From positions 186,001 through 250,000 of the forward strand of contig JABTTQ020002839.1 of the NCBI GenBank assembly GCA_016081115.2: 64,000 nt of DNA, in the 5' to 3' direction. The position numbers were made by a program, and so were the translations under genes. This document shows, one piece after another, positions 23,901 to 35,762 of this stretch (position 1 is the stretch's first letter; each line of letters opens with the position of its first letter). Origin of the DNA: Rehmannia glutinosa (lineage: Eukaryota; Streptophyta; Magnoliopsida; Lamiales; Orobanchaceae). A model generated the notes under the pieces. It was not told the origin of the DNA and did not search any database. It was given only the letters and a program-made list of their open reading frames with translations.

Positions 23901-24890
23901 GGGGATCACCAATAATAAGATCTTTTGGGTGATCTCCTTAAATTTCAATGCAACGGGAAGATCCGAGATATCACCTCTATCTTCTTGAGGACCATTTGAA
24001 GTGGACGGTTGATCATTTGATGTAGACGGTTGATCATCAATTTGAACAATTTGTTCAATAATATCCTCCTCATCACTTTCATCATTAGGAATTCTTTCAA
24101 CTCCCAAGCTTCATTGAATTTAACATGGATGGATTCATCAACAACTCCACTAGTCTTATTGTAAACCCGATATGCTTTGCTTTTTGTTGAATATCCCATA
24201 AATATCCCTTCATCGGCCTTAGGATCAAGTTTATCCTTGGTATTCAAAATAAAGCATTTACAACCAAATATCTTGAAATAACTAATATTTGGAGTTCTAC
24301 CTTTCCAAAGCTCATATGGAGTTTTATTCATTTTAGGACGAATATAAACTCGATTAATGACATAGCAAGCGGTATTTACGCTTCGGCCCAAAAATACTTT
24401 GAAGTGAAAATTCATTGAGCATGGACCGACTCATTTCTTGTAATGTCCGATTTTTCCGTTCGGCTACTCCATTTTGTTGAGGTGTCCTTGGAGCCGAGAA
24501 ATTATGAGCATATCCATTGGTTTCACAAAATACTCTAAATTCACCGTCAAATTCTCCACCTCGATCGCTTCGAATAGACTTGATAGTATCTTCTTTTTCA
24601 TTATCAATAAGTCTACACAACTTAACAAACTCATTAACGGCATCGCTTTTATTGGTAAGAAAAAGAGCCCAAGTATATCTCGAAAAATCATCGACTATAA
24701 CAAAAGTGTAATGTTTTCCACTTAGACTAGCCGTACCAATGTCCCCGTACAAATCAAGGTGAAGCATTTGTAGGGGTTTGGTTGTGGAAATTTCATTTTT
24801 GGGCTTAAAACTACTTTTAACTAATTTGTTCTTTTGACAAGTGTCACATAAGCCAAGATTTTCAAAATTCAATTTGGGTAGTCCTTTCAC
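23898..24890 (-). pseudogene. Copia-2 integrase
   Basis: Core with LHLDLYGDIGTASLSGKHYT, FVIVDDFSRYTW, RSDRGGEFDGEF and QQNGVAERKNRTLQ, giving the D, D and E residues. It continues into TPYELWKGRTPNISYFKIFG and FMGYSTKSKAYRVYN. A repeat of PSTSND in the linker (near 24000) is a small in-frame duplication. The frame breaks near 24380-24415. Confidence 0.9.
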
Positions 24891-25717
24891 ATGTTGGTTT
24901 TGTAAATATTTTTCAAATTCTTGTATCCAACATGTCCAAGTCGCCTATGCCATAAACTAGTTAAATCATTATTGGCGACTAAACAAGAAACATTTTGACT
25001 AACCAAATCACTTGTACAAATTTTGTAAAGATTGCCTTTTCTATTTGCTTCACAAATAATTTCAACATTTTTAAGTATAAGGCATTTTTCTTTATTAAAG
25101 AAAACATCATATTTTGAATCACAAAGTTGGCTAACACTTATCAAATTAAACTTAAGCCCTTCAACTAATAGAACATTACTAAGAGAGAAAGAAGAGTTAC
25201 CAATTTCTCCATTTCCAAGAATCTTTCCTTTGCCATTGCCGAACATGACCATACCCTCTTCTTGGAGTTTGATGTTGGTAAAAAGTTCTCTCCTCCCGGT
25301 CATATGGCGTGAACATCCGCTGTCCACGAGCCATTTTGAATCTTCCATAGTGGTTATAGCCCCTATTACCTCATTGTTTTCTTCGTCTATAGCCATGAGA
25401 CCGTGTTCGGTTTCTCCTTCCTCATCGGTTGTTTCGAGTAGTTCATCCCATGTTTTGACTTCCGCATTTAGAGCCTTCTTTTTTGTGAAAGGCTTCCTTT
25501 TCTTTTGCTCCTCTTCATCGAGCTTTGGGCAATCGGCAATGAAGTGCTCGGGTTTTCCGCATTTAAAGCAAGCATTATCTCTTGGTTTTCTTGCTTTATT
25601 TTTATTTACAAATTTTGCAAATTTTCGAACAAGTGCGGCCGTCTCCTCATCATCATCATCATTATCATAGTATGCATTATTAGAAGAAGAAGCAAGACCT
25701 TTAGAAATAATTTGCAT
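24887..25717 (-). pseudogene. Copia-2 zinc knuckle, protease and GAG-pre-integrase
   Basis: One open stretch of 276 codons carrying, in order, the zinc knuckle ACFKCGKPEHFIADCPK, protease motif WLVDSGCSRHMTG (DSG intact) and LWHRRLGHVGYKNLKNIYK. A run of Asp/Glu near its start (DNDDDDEE) is typical of this lineage. Confidence 0.9.
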
Positions 25718-26411
25718 ACCCGATTGATTTGTGGATGGTTTGGAATTTTTCCTCTCCTTGAGATAGACTTCATAGATGAGTAGATTTCCAATAAGTTCAT
25801 CAAACTTGAGTGTCTCAAGATTTTGTGCCTCCGTGATTGCCGTTACTTTTTCGGATCATGAGCCGGGAAGTGCATTCAATACCTTGGTCACCTTGTCTTC
25901 TTCGGAGATGACTTTGCCGAGGGCCACGAGAGGATTGACAATATTGTCAAGCCTTTCTACCATTTTGGAGATGCTTTCTCCATCATACATGTTAAAGTTT
26001 TCGAAGTCTTTAACAAGCATGGTCTTTCTTGCTTGCTTGACTTTCTTAGTCCCTTCATAGATTGTCTCCAATTTTTCCCAAACCTCATGTGCCGACCTTA
26101 TGCCTCTTATGCGATTGTACTCGGTGGCGGTAAGAGAACAATGCAAAATATTTAAGGCCTTACCGTTTAGAGAGAAAGCCTTTTTGTCGTTTTCATCAAA
26201 CTCCTTGAAAGGTTTAGGAGCCAAGGTGCCATCCTCCGATTTCTTTGTTGGTTGATCAACTCCTTCAATGACCACATTCCAAATGTCGAACCCGCACCCT
26301 TGTAGGAAGACTCCATACGGTCTTCCCAAAATGCGTAGTTGTTGGCGTCGAATAGTGGTGGCTTATTGGTGGAGGCGCCTAGGTGGTGAGATGAGCATCA
26401 TTTGTAGCCAT
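25717..26411 (-). pseudogene. Copia-2 gag
   Basis: ATG at 26411 (MATNDAHLTT), then frameshifts near 26375 and 26330 lead into a UBN2-type gag. Recognisable pieces are GCGFDIWNVVIEGVDQPT, ALNILHCSLTATEYNRIRG, HEVWEKLETIYEGT and MVERLDNIVNPLVALGK. A stop follows at 25856 near LNALPGS, after which the frame shifts toward the zinc-knuckle segment. Confidence 0.9.
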
Positions 26412-26456
26412 GGATCTTTCCTCTTTACTCGGAGAACGAGCTAGCCAAAGAGTTTG

Positions 26457-26468
26457 GCTCTGATACCA
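26457..26468 (-). other. Copia-2 primer-binding site
   Basis: TGGTATCAGAGC on the minus strand, two bases inside the 5' LTR. It is complementary to the 3' end of initiator tRNA-Met, the usual Copia primer. Confidence 0.9.
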
Positions 26469-26470
26469 CT

Positions 26471-27753
26471 TGTTAGTCCAAGTGGCTACAATAATCTAGA
26501 GGGGGTGAATAGATTATGCCGATTTTTCGCAAATCACCCCTCTTTTTCAAAACAACGAGTAAATAACAAGAGTATAAATGCCGAAAATAAACAACACTCG
26601 TTGATTTAAAGAGGTTCAACCCACCTAGGGCCTAATCCTCTACCACCCCAAAGATCTCCTAGGGATGGATTTCAAAAAGGAAAAAAAGATTTTATTAATT
26701 TACCAAAAATTAATACAACACCTTGAGGATTACCACAACCTCTTTCACCACCTCGAGGATTACCACAACCCTCTTACAACACCTTTGAAGGTTACCACAA
26801 CCTTCAAACACCTATCACCTAGATCACCCAAGTGTATTCTTACCACAAGAATACTCACAAGGATGTCTTGTGTTGAATGATGACCAAAATCAAGATTACA
26901 ACTCAATAATGATTGATACAATATGAGTACAAGTGTAATCAAGAATTGAAAACCTAGACCTCAAATAAGTGCAAGTGAAAGTGCTTAGGCTAATACAACA
27001 AGATATATGAAAGTGTTTGCTCAATGCTCTTTGCTTGTATATTGTGTGTTGTCTCTTGTTGCTTGAATGAAGCCTCTATTTATAGGAGAGGACTTGGCTT
27101 TCATTTCCAGGACATTGGCTCCTCCTTGGGGAGTGATTTCTTCGCAAAAGAAACCATTTAAAATGATCAATATAGTTGTTAGAAATCAATCCCACAAAAT
27201 AGGGAAAAGTTGTCCGAAAAACGCAACGGATAGTTCTTCGATAAACATGGGGTTCGACCGGTCGCAGAGATAAGATTGAAATTGAATTCTGCGAATTTTT
27301 ACACAGTGGGGACCGGTCGAAGGGGAGTGCGACGGTCGCCGCCTTAGTCATGGGACCAGTTGTTGCCCTTGAAGATTTTACTAAAAGAGAAGTCCGGAAC
27401 AAAAATCCAACTCCAGTGCGCAGGTGAGGTGGCTGCCGTCGACCGGCCGACCGCACGATGCCGCCCACCTGGTCGGCGGTCGCCCGCCCTGTCTTTCTTA
27501 CGTCCCATTTTTGTTTCTCGGCTCAACTCAGTGCGGGTTGCCCTATAGGGCGACCGGTCGAAACTGAAACAAATGTGTTGTCCAATGTTTTATTGAAAAT
27601 AAACTTCAAGAAATACTCCGAAAAATAGTAAAAACATTTTAAGTTGATCGGAAGTATTTAGACAACATTTAGGGACATAGTTTTGGTTTAAAAACGTATT
27701 TGAACAAAATCGAACATAATCATCAAAATCATGATAAAAACATTTATCTAACA
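26471..27753 (-). repeat. Copia-2 5' LTR (1283 bp)
   Basis: Partner of 19895-21172. The TATA box on the minus strand is at about 27077-27086. Palindromic CGACCGGTCG-type blocks lie at 27256-27265, 27309-27317 and 27551-27560. Confidence 0.95.
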
Positions 27754-28323
27754 CCCCGATCCCCCAGGAGGCATGACCCTCAAGGAGATAACCTACCCAG
27801 AAGAGGGGTCATAAACATGATCGCAGGAGGACCCTCAGGGGGCGATTCTACTAATGCGAGGAAACGAAACAAGAGATCAATAGAATTTTGGGGAAAAAAG
27901 AAGTTGGAAGTTTTAAATGTGCAAGAGGCAGACTCCATCACGTTCAATGACCTTGACCTAAGAGAGGTGGAGATGGGCCAGAATGACCCAGTAGTAATTA
28001 GCCTGGATATAGCAAATTTCACTGTGCAGAAGGTCCTGGTCGATAGCGGAAGCTCGGCGGATGTGATATTTTTGGATGTATTAAGAAAGATGGAGCTAGA
28101 CGTGCCCACCATAAAACCGGTGAACACTCCACTAACGGGATTTAGAGGAAGCGAGATTGTCCCGTTGGGAACAATAGATTTGCCTACATCCATGGGTCGG
28201 GACCCTTACAGGAAAACGGTCATGATGAAGTACTTAGTGGTTGACGCGCCATTTGCATACAACGTGATAATGGGATGCCCGGGGTTAAATCAATTTAAAG
28301 CGGTCGATCTACCTATCACCTGA
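27754..28323 (+). pseudogene. Gypsy-1 gag tail and aspartic protease
   Basis: Continues the Arg/Pro-rich gag tail (SPRRHDPQGDNLPRR). The protease has NFTVQKVLVDSGSSADVIFL (DSGS at about 28040-28051) and ends PGLNQFKAVDLPIT before a stop at 28323. The open run crosses cleanly from the Copia-2 target duplication. Confidence 0.85.
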
Positions 28324-30550
28324 AGGTGAAATTTCCCACCAAGTATGGGATAGGAGAGGTGAGAGGGAATCAAAAAGTGCAAGGAATGTTATAACCTCTC
28401 ATTTGAAAAAAGAGAGAACTGAAAAGGTAACCCCAGGGGCGGAGGGGAGCGATGATGCAAGAAGCAGAAGAGGCACCCAAAAAGAAGCCGAGGCAAGAGG
28501 CTAAGCGGGAAGAGTATAGGGTGAAACTTTTCAAGAAGAATATAAGGTCATTGAATTAGAACCAGGAATTCAAGCAAAACGACACGAATAGGATCACAGA
28601 TGGACCCAACGATGGAAGTATTGCTAATTGAGTTCCAGGAGAATGTGGATATATTTGCTTGAAGCCGTCGGATTTCGAGTGGGATCGACCCAAGGGTGAT
28701 GGTTCACCGATTGAACGTCGACCCCGATGCCAAGCCTATTAAGCAAAGAAAGAGAAATTTGGAGAAGAAAAGAATAAAATTATAAAGGAAGAGGTAGATA
28801 AGCTCCTGGATGCGGGGTATGTGGTGGAGGTCCAATACACGGACTAGTTGTCAAATGTGGTCTTAGTGGCGAAACCTCATGGGAAGTGGAGAATGTGTCG
28901 ACTTCACCAATCTAAACCAGGCATGCCCAAAGGACCCATACCCTTTACCCCGAATTGATACCCTGGTAGACTCCACAGCAGGAAGCGCATTATTAAGCAT
29001 GATGGATGCTTATCAAGGATACCACCAAATATTCATGGCTGAGGAGGATCGTTAAAAACTTCCTTCATCACGAAAGGCGGAGTCTATTGTTCCGAGTAAT
29101 GCCCTTTGGTCCGAAGAACGCAGGAGCCACCTACCGTGAGGCTAGTAAATTTGATGTTCAAAGATTGCATAGGCAAAACTATGGAGGTCTATGTTGACGA
29201 TATGCTAGTCAAAAGTGCTAAGGAGGCAGATCATGTGGAGGATGTGAAGAATGCATTCGCTACCATGAGATCTTACGGCATGAAGTTAAACCCAGCAAAG
29301 TGCACTTTCGGGGTGAGGGGAGGAAAATTCTTAGGGTTTATGGTACACGAGAGGGGCATTGAAGCGAGCCTAGAAAAAATAGATGCGATCCTCCCCTAGA
29401 CCACCCGAGCGTGAAAGATGTACAACAGTTTACGGAAAAAATTGCGTCATAGAACAGGTTTATCTCAAGGTCAGCCGATCGAAGTTTGCCTTTTTTCAAA
29501 ATCCTAAGGAACATGAAAAATTTCCAATGGGATGGAGAGTGTGATAAAGCTTTTGAAGAATCGAAAACCTACCTCGATGACAAAGACACCACTACTAGCC
29601 AAGCCTGAACCAGAGAGCCGTTATACTTGTGGCGGTGTCACCAAAGGCGGTGAGTTGATTCTAGTTAAGGAAGAAAGTGGGGTACACAAGCACGTGTACT
29701 ATGTAAGTAGGATCTTTGCAAGGAGGCGGAAGAAAGGTACTGGAGGTGGAAAAATTAGCCCTCGCATTGGTGGTGTCATCCAGGAGGCTAAGACCTTACT
29801 TCTGGGGATCATGAGATAGTGGTTTTAACAAACCACCCTCTTAGCAGATCTTGGGTCGCCGTAAGTATCGGAAAGGTGGTGGAGTGGTCTCGTAGAGTTG
29901 GGAGAATTTGATATCAAGTATCAATCTAGAACATCGTGAAGGCTCGGTGTTGGCAGATTTCGTCAACGAAAACGCATGCGCAGGTGTAGAGGAAAAAGAA
30001 CCCAAGGCCACTTGGATAATGCACGTGGATGGATCTCGCTTCTTCTCGAAAAATGGGGAGCAGGAATACATTTGCAAGGGCCTGGGGGTTCGAGTTCAAG
30101 GTCGCGGTGAGGCCGGAGTTCAACGTCACCAATAACGGTTGAGTATGAAGCCCTGCTCAGCAGGCTAGAGATAGCAAAAAAAAAAATTAAAAGTCAAGAA
30201 CTTGGTGATATTTACGGATTCCCAATTGGTCGCTAAGCAAATTGATGGTACGATGATGAGGCGAAAGAAAAAAACCATGTGAGAATATTTGGCTAAGGCA
30301 AAGGGCTACTCAAAGAATTTGAGGAGGTGCAGATCCAACAAATCCCAAGAACGGAAAATGAGAAGGCAGATGCCCTTGCAAGATTTGCTAGTGCTGTATC
30401 GGGAACCGAATCAAGAAAGGGGACGGTATTCATTGCAGATAAGCCAAGCATCCGAGGTAATTCTGACCCCATACCTTTTAATTTGGAAGGTGATTTGGCT
30501 CTTCACATAGAGATAAAGGCAAGTTGGATTGATGAAATAAAAAATATCTA
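28324..30550 (+). pseudogene. Gypsy-1 reverse transcriptase and RNase H domains
   Basis: RT: CVDFTNLNQ at about 28895, ACPKDPYPLPRIDTLVDS, SMMDAYQGYHQIFMAEEDR, MPFGPKNAGATY and the catalytic VYVDDMLVKS (YVDD at 29190-29201). The connection and first RNase H follow at 29400-29830 with several stops. A second RNase H-like domain starts near 30018 (WIMHVDGSRFFSKNG) and includes FTDSQLVAKQI. The dual RNase H is typical of Tat elements. Frameshifts and stops are frequent. Confidence 0.85.
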
Positions 30551-31754
30551 GAGACGGGAGATCTCCCGATGAGGCAAGAGAGGCTAGAAGGTTACTTAGA
30601 AGAATTCCACGCTTCACTTTATTAGATGGGGAGTTATATAAAAAATCCTTCCAGGGACCTTAGTTGAAATGTTTGAGACCAGATCAAGCCATGTACGTGA
30701 TGAAGGAGATCCATGAAGGAAGTTGTAGGAACCACTCGGGAGGACGAGCCCAGCTCGAAAAATTCTAAAGCGCAGGGGATATTTTTGGCCTTCATTGGTC
30801 AAGGACTGCTGAATTTGCAGAAGGTGTGAAAGGTGCCAAATATTTGCTAATGTCTCCCACCGGCCAGCCAAAAGTGCCCTTGGACCCGGTCAGGTGTGTC
30901 GTGTCCATTTGATCAGTGGGGGATAGACATAGTGGGTCCTTTTCCTCAGGGGAAGGCTCAAAAGAAGTTTTTAATAGTAGCAATTGACTACTTTTCGAAG
31001 TGGATTGAAGCTGGCGCCTTAGCCAAAATAACCGAAAATGAAGTTATGAATTTCATCCGGAAGAATATTGTGTGTCGTTTTGGATTACCCAGGGTCTTAA
31101 TTTGACAATGGGGCCTTGATTCCAAGGAAAGAAGATTAGAAGTTGGTGCCAGGAGATGAAGATACAACAACACTTTTACGGCAGAGGGGAACCCACAAAG
31201 CTAATGGTCGACGGAGGTAGCAAATAGAATAGTGTTGCAACATTTGAAGACGCGATTGGGAAGCGACTAAGACATATTGGGTAGATGAGTTACCAGGAGC
31301 CCTATGGGCCTACCGAACAACACCCAGGACCTCGATAGGGGAAACTCTCTTTGGGTTAGTTTACGGATCAGAAGCAATAATACCAGTGGAAATTGGGGAG
31401 GCATCACTCCGAGTACAGAGGTATGACCCCGACTCGAACGCTGAGGGTAGGGAGCTTGACCTGGATGTGATTGAAGAGAAAAGAGATCAGGCCTTTCTCA
31501 AAATCCAGTCAGCTAAGAATAGGATGCGAAGCACCTACGACAAGAGAGTGAAGAGCAGAAATTTCCAAGTGAGGGACCAGGTGTTGAAAAAGGTGGAGGT
31601 ATCTAAGCATGTAGGTAAGCTAGACCCCAATTGGGAGGGACCTTACAAAGTAATGGAGATCTTGAAAAGGGGTACTTATCGCCTTGAAGACGCGAAGGGA
31701 AAGCCACTACCACGACCCTGGAACGTGCACAACCTTAGAAAATTTTATGCTTAA
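30551..31754 (+). pseudogene. Gypsy-1 integrase
   Basis: The zinc-binding region near 30700-30850 is degraded. The core has WGIDIVGPFPQGKAQKKFLI, VAIDYFSKWIEAGALAKITE and NIVCRFGLPRVLI; it then loses frame at the second Asp region (31100-31300). It resumes with TPRTSIGETLFGLVYGSEAI and a C-terminal frame to 31754 ending PRPWNVHNLRKFYA. Confidence 0.85.
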
Positions 31755-31979
31755 GTAATTTGCTTCACCCTCTTTTGCCAGCAGGTTTAATGGTTAATGA
31801 CAACCTCGTTTTCTTAAAACTGAGCAAAATTTGTATGAATTGTTTATTTCCTTATTTTCATATTGTTAAATATATCTAAGGCTAAGAGACCTTAGAGGCT
31901 CAAGCCCAGCCAAGATAGGAACCCCAAATAAGGCCAAGTGAAGAGGCGCACGCCAGAGGTTCACTGGAGTTCATCAAGA

Positions 31980-32240
31980 TTAATCTGAAAAAGATTAATT
32001 GACTACTTATCTGAAAAAGATAAAATTATCTGAAAAAGATTAATTGACTAAAGTAATGACATTGATCTCAAGAAGTTTATCATATAACAAAAGCAATGCA
32101 TAAAGCATAAGACAAGCAGTTCTAGTACAAAAGCAATGCGTAAAGTGTAAGGCAGGCAATTCCATTACAAAAGCAATCAATAAAGCGTAAGACATGCGTT
32201 CTATTACAAAAGCAATCAATAAAGCATAAAGCATCGGGCG
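31980..32240 (+). repeat. short tandem repeats in the Gypsy-1 3' spacer
   Basis: Three copies of ATCTGAAAAAGAT at 31982-32041, then about four ~45-bp units at 32085-32235, each with ACAAAAGCAAT, TAAAG, TAAG and a CATGC/CAGGC-type core. Tandem repeats in this spacer are a known trait of Tat elements. Confidence 0.7.
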
Positions 32241-32339
32241 GCGGATAAAGCAAGCGAGATAGGGCGGCGGTTAGGGCGGTGCAGATTAGTAAAGAGGTTA
32301 ATGTGTGCGGCCGAGACCCATCACCCCACCCTCCACGCT

Positions 32340-34500
32340 AGAGCGTGAAGAGCCGCCGCCTCGTCCGGGAGCCAAGGTCTTCGCCATAATCCTCTTTCAC
32401 GGAAAAGTAAACTCATCCTCCTCGGCCCGCCTTCATCGTCATGCTTCGGGTCTCTAAGTTCTCATCTTTCAAAGGTGTCGGTTGGGTCAAATCAAACCCA
32501 GAACAAAGCCCTTTAACTTCGCAACTGGGCGGCATTTTATGAAGCCATTGAGTTCATACCGCAGCCTGGTTAGCAACCGCGACGCCGAAGTGGCCGACTT
32601 CACAAATCAATAGCTCCTTGCATGCGAGCCTCTTGTACTTTAGTTTTAAAATCTTCTAAGCCCTGGTATTCAAGAACACCCCGGTCCTACCGACCTTCAA
32701 AAGAGTCCCTCTTAAAGATCGTTAAACCCTTCTGGCATCATCTAGTTGGGTCACGGTGGTGTGTAAGGAGACCTTCAAATTTTCTATTTCGCGATCCCGA
32801 TCTCGAAGGAAGCCTCAAACTCCTTTCGGACATCTTCCCTAAGTGAAGTCCTCGGATCTTGTTCCATCTTGGATAGACGCTCCTCGCAAGCTAGCCATTG
32901 GTGTTGATAATTGGTCACTCAAGAGTCATTTGGTGAATCATAGCCAAATTTTACACAAAAAAAAGGGTCACTTCCGTAATGAAAAGGAAATAGGAAGTCA
33001 AAAACAAGTAAAGCTTACCATCATAGTATTATGAGCAATGCCTTCCTCAAGTCGGGTCATGCCAAAGCCTCGGACCCCAATTTGATCCAGGGGAGTAGAC
33101 AATGCTTGTATGAAACTCGAAAGAGTCACCCACCCTAGGTGAACGAAAAACAGAACTATCTCGTGGTGATGTTCCATTGGGTATGACCCGAGAACCCGAC
33201 GCGGTAGGAGGACGCGATACCCCCACCATTCTCGGTTGTCCAAGATCGGCCCAAAAGCTTCTCTCGCTCCTGAAGTTTTGCCATGATCTCATCGAAACTC
33301 CCTGAAGGAGCACCAGAAACCAAAGGACGAGGCGAGACGAGAGACCTTGGGCTAGGTCTAAAGAACTTATCTCCACGATGGGATCCCTCCTCTTCTGGTC
33401 TCTTCCTCTTCCCCCGAGGAGAGGAACCCCTCCCAGAATAGTTTCCAAGTTGGTGGGAAGGGTAGGATTTCCAAGTTGCTCCTCAGGTAGAGATTCTGCC
33501 CGAACCTCATCATGGGAGGACGAAGGATTGACTTTAGGCGTAGAAGACACTTGTGGAGGCGAGGCGGGGAGGCAAAGACAGGAAGCCCTGGGAAGCTTTC
33601 TTGGCAAGTTGGGCCTTCATTTGCTTGGCTACCATAGAAGCACGAACATCCATTTCTACAAAAATATAAGAAGCATTAGTATTAATACGAAAAAGAGAAA
33701 TAAAAGTAGAAATTTAAAAATAATTACCAAGAGATCGGTCCCGAAACGGGCGCAGGCTGCCCCACAAGAGAGAGTATATCCTCCGCAAAGTAGTTTGGAT
33801 GTCTTGAACCAACGCTTAGTTAATTTACGGGGAAATGAATGTATCACTCCGGTGGGAGACCCAAGGCCGGGGTCGAGGTCTCAGATACCCTCCATACCGA
33901 AGACGCTTCCAAAGACGATCCGGGGAGGCCGAACAATCACAAAGGAATCTTTCCAACACCTAAGGGATGAAGGAGGCTTGAGCTTGTCAAGTAGTTTGCG
34001 GTGAGGCTTAGGAGTGAGATAAAAAAAGCCTACCTCACCCGTCTTGGTAGAGGAACTCATTGAGTAAAGAGACCAGAAATGTACGAAGGAGGGAGCCACG
34101 TTAAAGAAGCGCATAATAATGATAAATCCCAAAATATGTCTATAAGAATTGGGTACCAGTTGAGCAGGGCTGACATCTAAACCCAACAAAATATTTTCTA
34201 CATCATCCGAAAGGGGAAACTTGAGCCCTGCCTCTAGACTAGCCACGTGAAATGCAAGACATTGGGCAGGAGGTTTATCCATCCTATCTTCGGGATTATG
34301 AATCACAATCTCATGGTCATCTGGAATATAAAATTTTCTAAGAAGAGAGGGTATTTCATGAGCCTCTACAGAAGACTTAATTAGAGCCCAAGGGGCAGAT
34401 ATTTCCAGATCTATCGCACTATCGCGATTGGAAGGGGAGGAGCTAGTAAATGATCCCGATCCCGGACCTTAATCGATTTGGAAAAACTAGAAGACATTAA
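32340..34500 (-). pseudogene. Gypsy-1 antisense ORF (Transposase_28-like)
   Basis: Encoded opposite to gag-pol between integrase and the 3' LTR. The clearest piece (33881-34306) reads AGLKFPLSDDVENILLGLDV, SPAQLVPNSYRHILGFIIIM and later TGEVGFFYLTPKP. This matches the style of the putative gypsy-type transposon family (Pfam Transposase_28) known as the antisense ORF of Tat elements. Downstream pieces at 33047-33607 are Ser/Pro-rich and those at 32500-32890 are charged. It is broken in several places, and function in the element is not established. Confidence 0.65.
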
Positions 34501-34569
34501 AAGATGAGAAATAATCTACCTGGAATAAAGGAGAGGATGAGCCCGATCTCGGAAAGAAAATCTTAAGGG

Positions 34570-35170
34570 AGGGGCGGAGGACGACCCCGATGCGAGACGA
34601 CGCTGAACGACGAGGATGATGCGATGCGCGAAGCGGACGCGCGAGGCGCTGCGCGATGTGCTGAGGCGATCCAAAGCGCGATGCACGAGGTGACGTAACG
34701 CGAGGGGCGATGCGCGACCCTGAAGCCCAACCGATGCGATGCGAGGACGATGCGATGGGCGAGGCACGGCGTGATGTGCTGAGGCGATCCGAAGCACGAA
34801 CAGACGAGGCGCCGAGGTATGCGGCGCGATGCGCGAGGTGACGCGACGCGAGGGGCGATGCGCGACCTTAAAGCCCAGCTAATGCGATGCCAGACAAGGA
34901 CGATGCGATGCGCGAGGCACGGCGTGATGTGTTGAGGCGATCCGAAGTGCGAACAGGCGAGGCGTGAGGGCGATGCGAGCAGACGAGGCGCTGAGGTGAT
35001 GCGGCGCGATGCGCGAGGTGACGCGATGCGAGATGCGACGCGCGACCCTAAAACCCAGCCGATGCGATGCAAGACAACGCGATGTGCGATGCCCGACCCT
35101 GAATTTTAGCAGATCCGATGCGAGACGACGCCGATGCGAAGCGCGACCCCGAAGCCTGGCAGACGAACCA
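34570..35170. repeat. CpG-dense minisatellite before the Gypsy-1 3' LTR
   Basis: An imperfect tandem array built from GCGATGCG and GAGGCG words. A marker phrase of the type GCGCGACCCTGAAGCCC recurs near 34708, 34859, 35040, 35090 and 35136. The longer unit is about 150-180 bp, shrinking to about 50 bp at the right end. Arg/Ala-rich ORFs on the minus strand (34516-35072) are translations of the array and not genes. Confidence 0.85.
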
Positions 35171-35302
35171 AAATTTTTTTCAAATAGGTGAACCCACCCT
35201 TTTTCCTATGAGATAGAATAAATGAAAACTTACCCCTTGTTAGTATTTATCACCCTTGGAGAACCACATTCAACGAACAGATCTAAACTTCTTTTATTTA
35301 GA

Positions 35303-35322
35303 AAATAAAAAAGTTGGGGAGT
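35303..35322 (+). other. Gypsy-1 polypurine tract
   Basis: AAATAAAAAAGTTGGGGAG lies just before the TGATAAACC start of the 3' LTR. Confidence 0.7.
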
Positions 35323-35324
35323 AA

Positions 35325-35762
35325 TGATAAACCATAAAGTGATTTTACCACTTTACCCTTAAAGAAAACCAAAATCAAGCTAAATTCGCTAGGATCCGCG
35401 GATGCTCATCCAGGGTCGGGGCAAACCCGACCCAACCTATGAACGCCATTGATTCTCGACACGAGGACTCCCGATGATGCCACGTGTAAAGTAAAGTAAG
35501 CACTAATCGAGATTACTATAAATAGCCGGTAAATATTTAGAAGGTTAATCTTTTCACTGTTCATTTTAACCGCTTCGCTACTTTTACTTTATTTACCTCA
35601 CGACCGATCTAACTTAAGATCGGAGGCCTTAGCGGGAGCCATCCCAAACAAATTTAGCTAACGTGTGTTCGTGTCTCAGTCACCCACATATACAAACCCA
35701 AGCTCGACCCGAGGTCCAACCCGAGGAGAGCCTTCAGGTACCGATTTTATTTGGTTAAATCA
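35325..35762 (+). repeat. Gypsy-1 3' LTR (438 bp)
   Basis: Partner of 17894-18357. It retains the G-box (near 35480) and TATAAATAG (near 35519) and ends GGTTAAATCA, followed by GATAG. Confidence 0.9.

Larger units (their letters stand above)
19895..27753 (-). mobile_element. Copia-2 LTR retrotransposon nested in Gypsy-1 gag
   Basis: LTRs at 19895-21172 and 26471-27753, with a perfect 5-bp duplication CCCCG on both sides. Minus-strand order gag, protease, integrase, RT, RNase H. A TGGTATCAGAGC primer site lies at 26457-26468 and a polypurine tract at 21173-21190. The LTRs are near-identical except for indels at C-rich triplets, so the insertion is younger than Gypsy-1. Coding is broken at several points. 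Confidence 0.95.
17894..35762 (+). mobile_element. Gypsy-1, Ty3/gypsy Tat-type LTR retrotransposon, interrupted by Copia-2
   Basis: LTRs at 17894-18357 and 35325-35762 (TGATAAACC start), with near-matching 5-bp flanks (GATGG left, GATAG right). The order gag, protease, RT, RNase H, integrase defines Ty3/gypsy. The TTGGCGCCGTCTGTGGG primer site, a second RNase H-like domain and an antisense ORF between integrase and 3' LTR point to the Tat lineage. Without the 7.86-kb Copia-2 insert it would be about 10 kb. Stops and frameshifts are present throughout. Confidence 0.9.

Noticed and set aside
25032..25670. 212-codon plus-strand Ser-rich ORF
   Set aside because: Antisense shadow of the Copia-2 zinc-knuckle/protease frame; serine-rich composition is the reverse complement of Asp/Glu/Lys-rich coding.
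34516..35072. Arg/Ala/Ser-rich minus-strand ORFs
   Set aside because: Translation of the CpG minisatellite; repeated in step with the DNA repeat and present in several frames.
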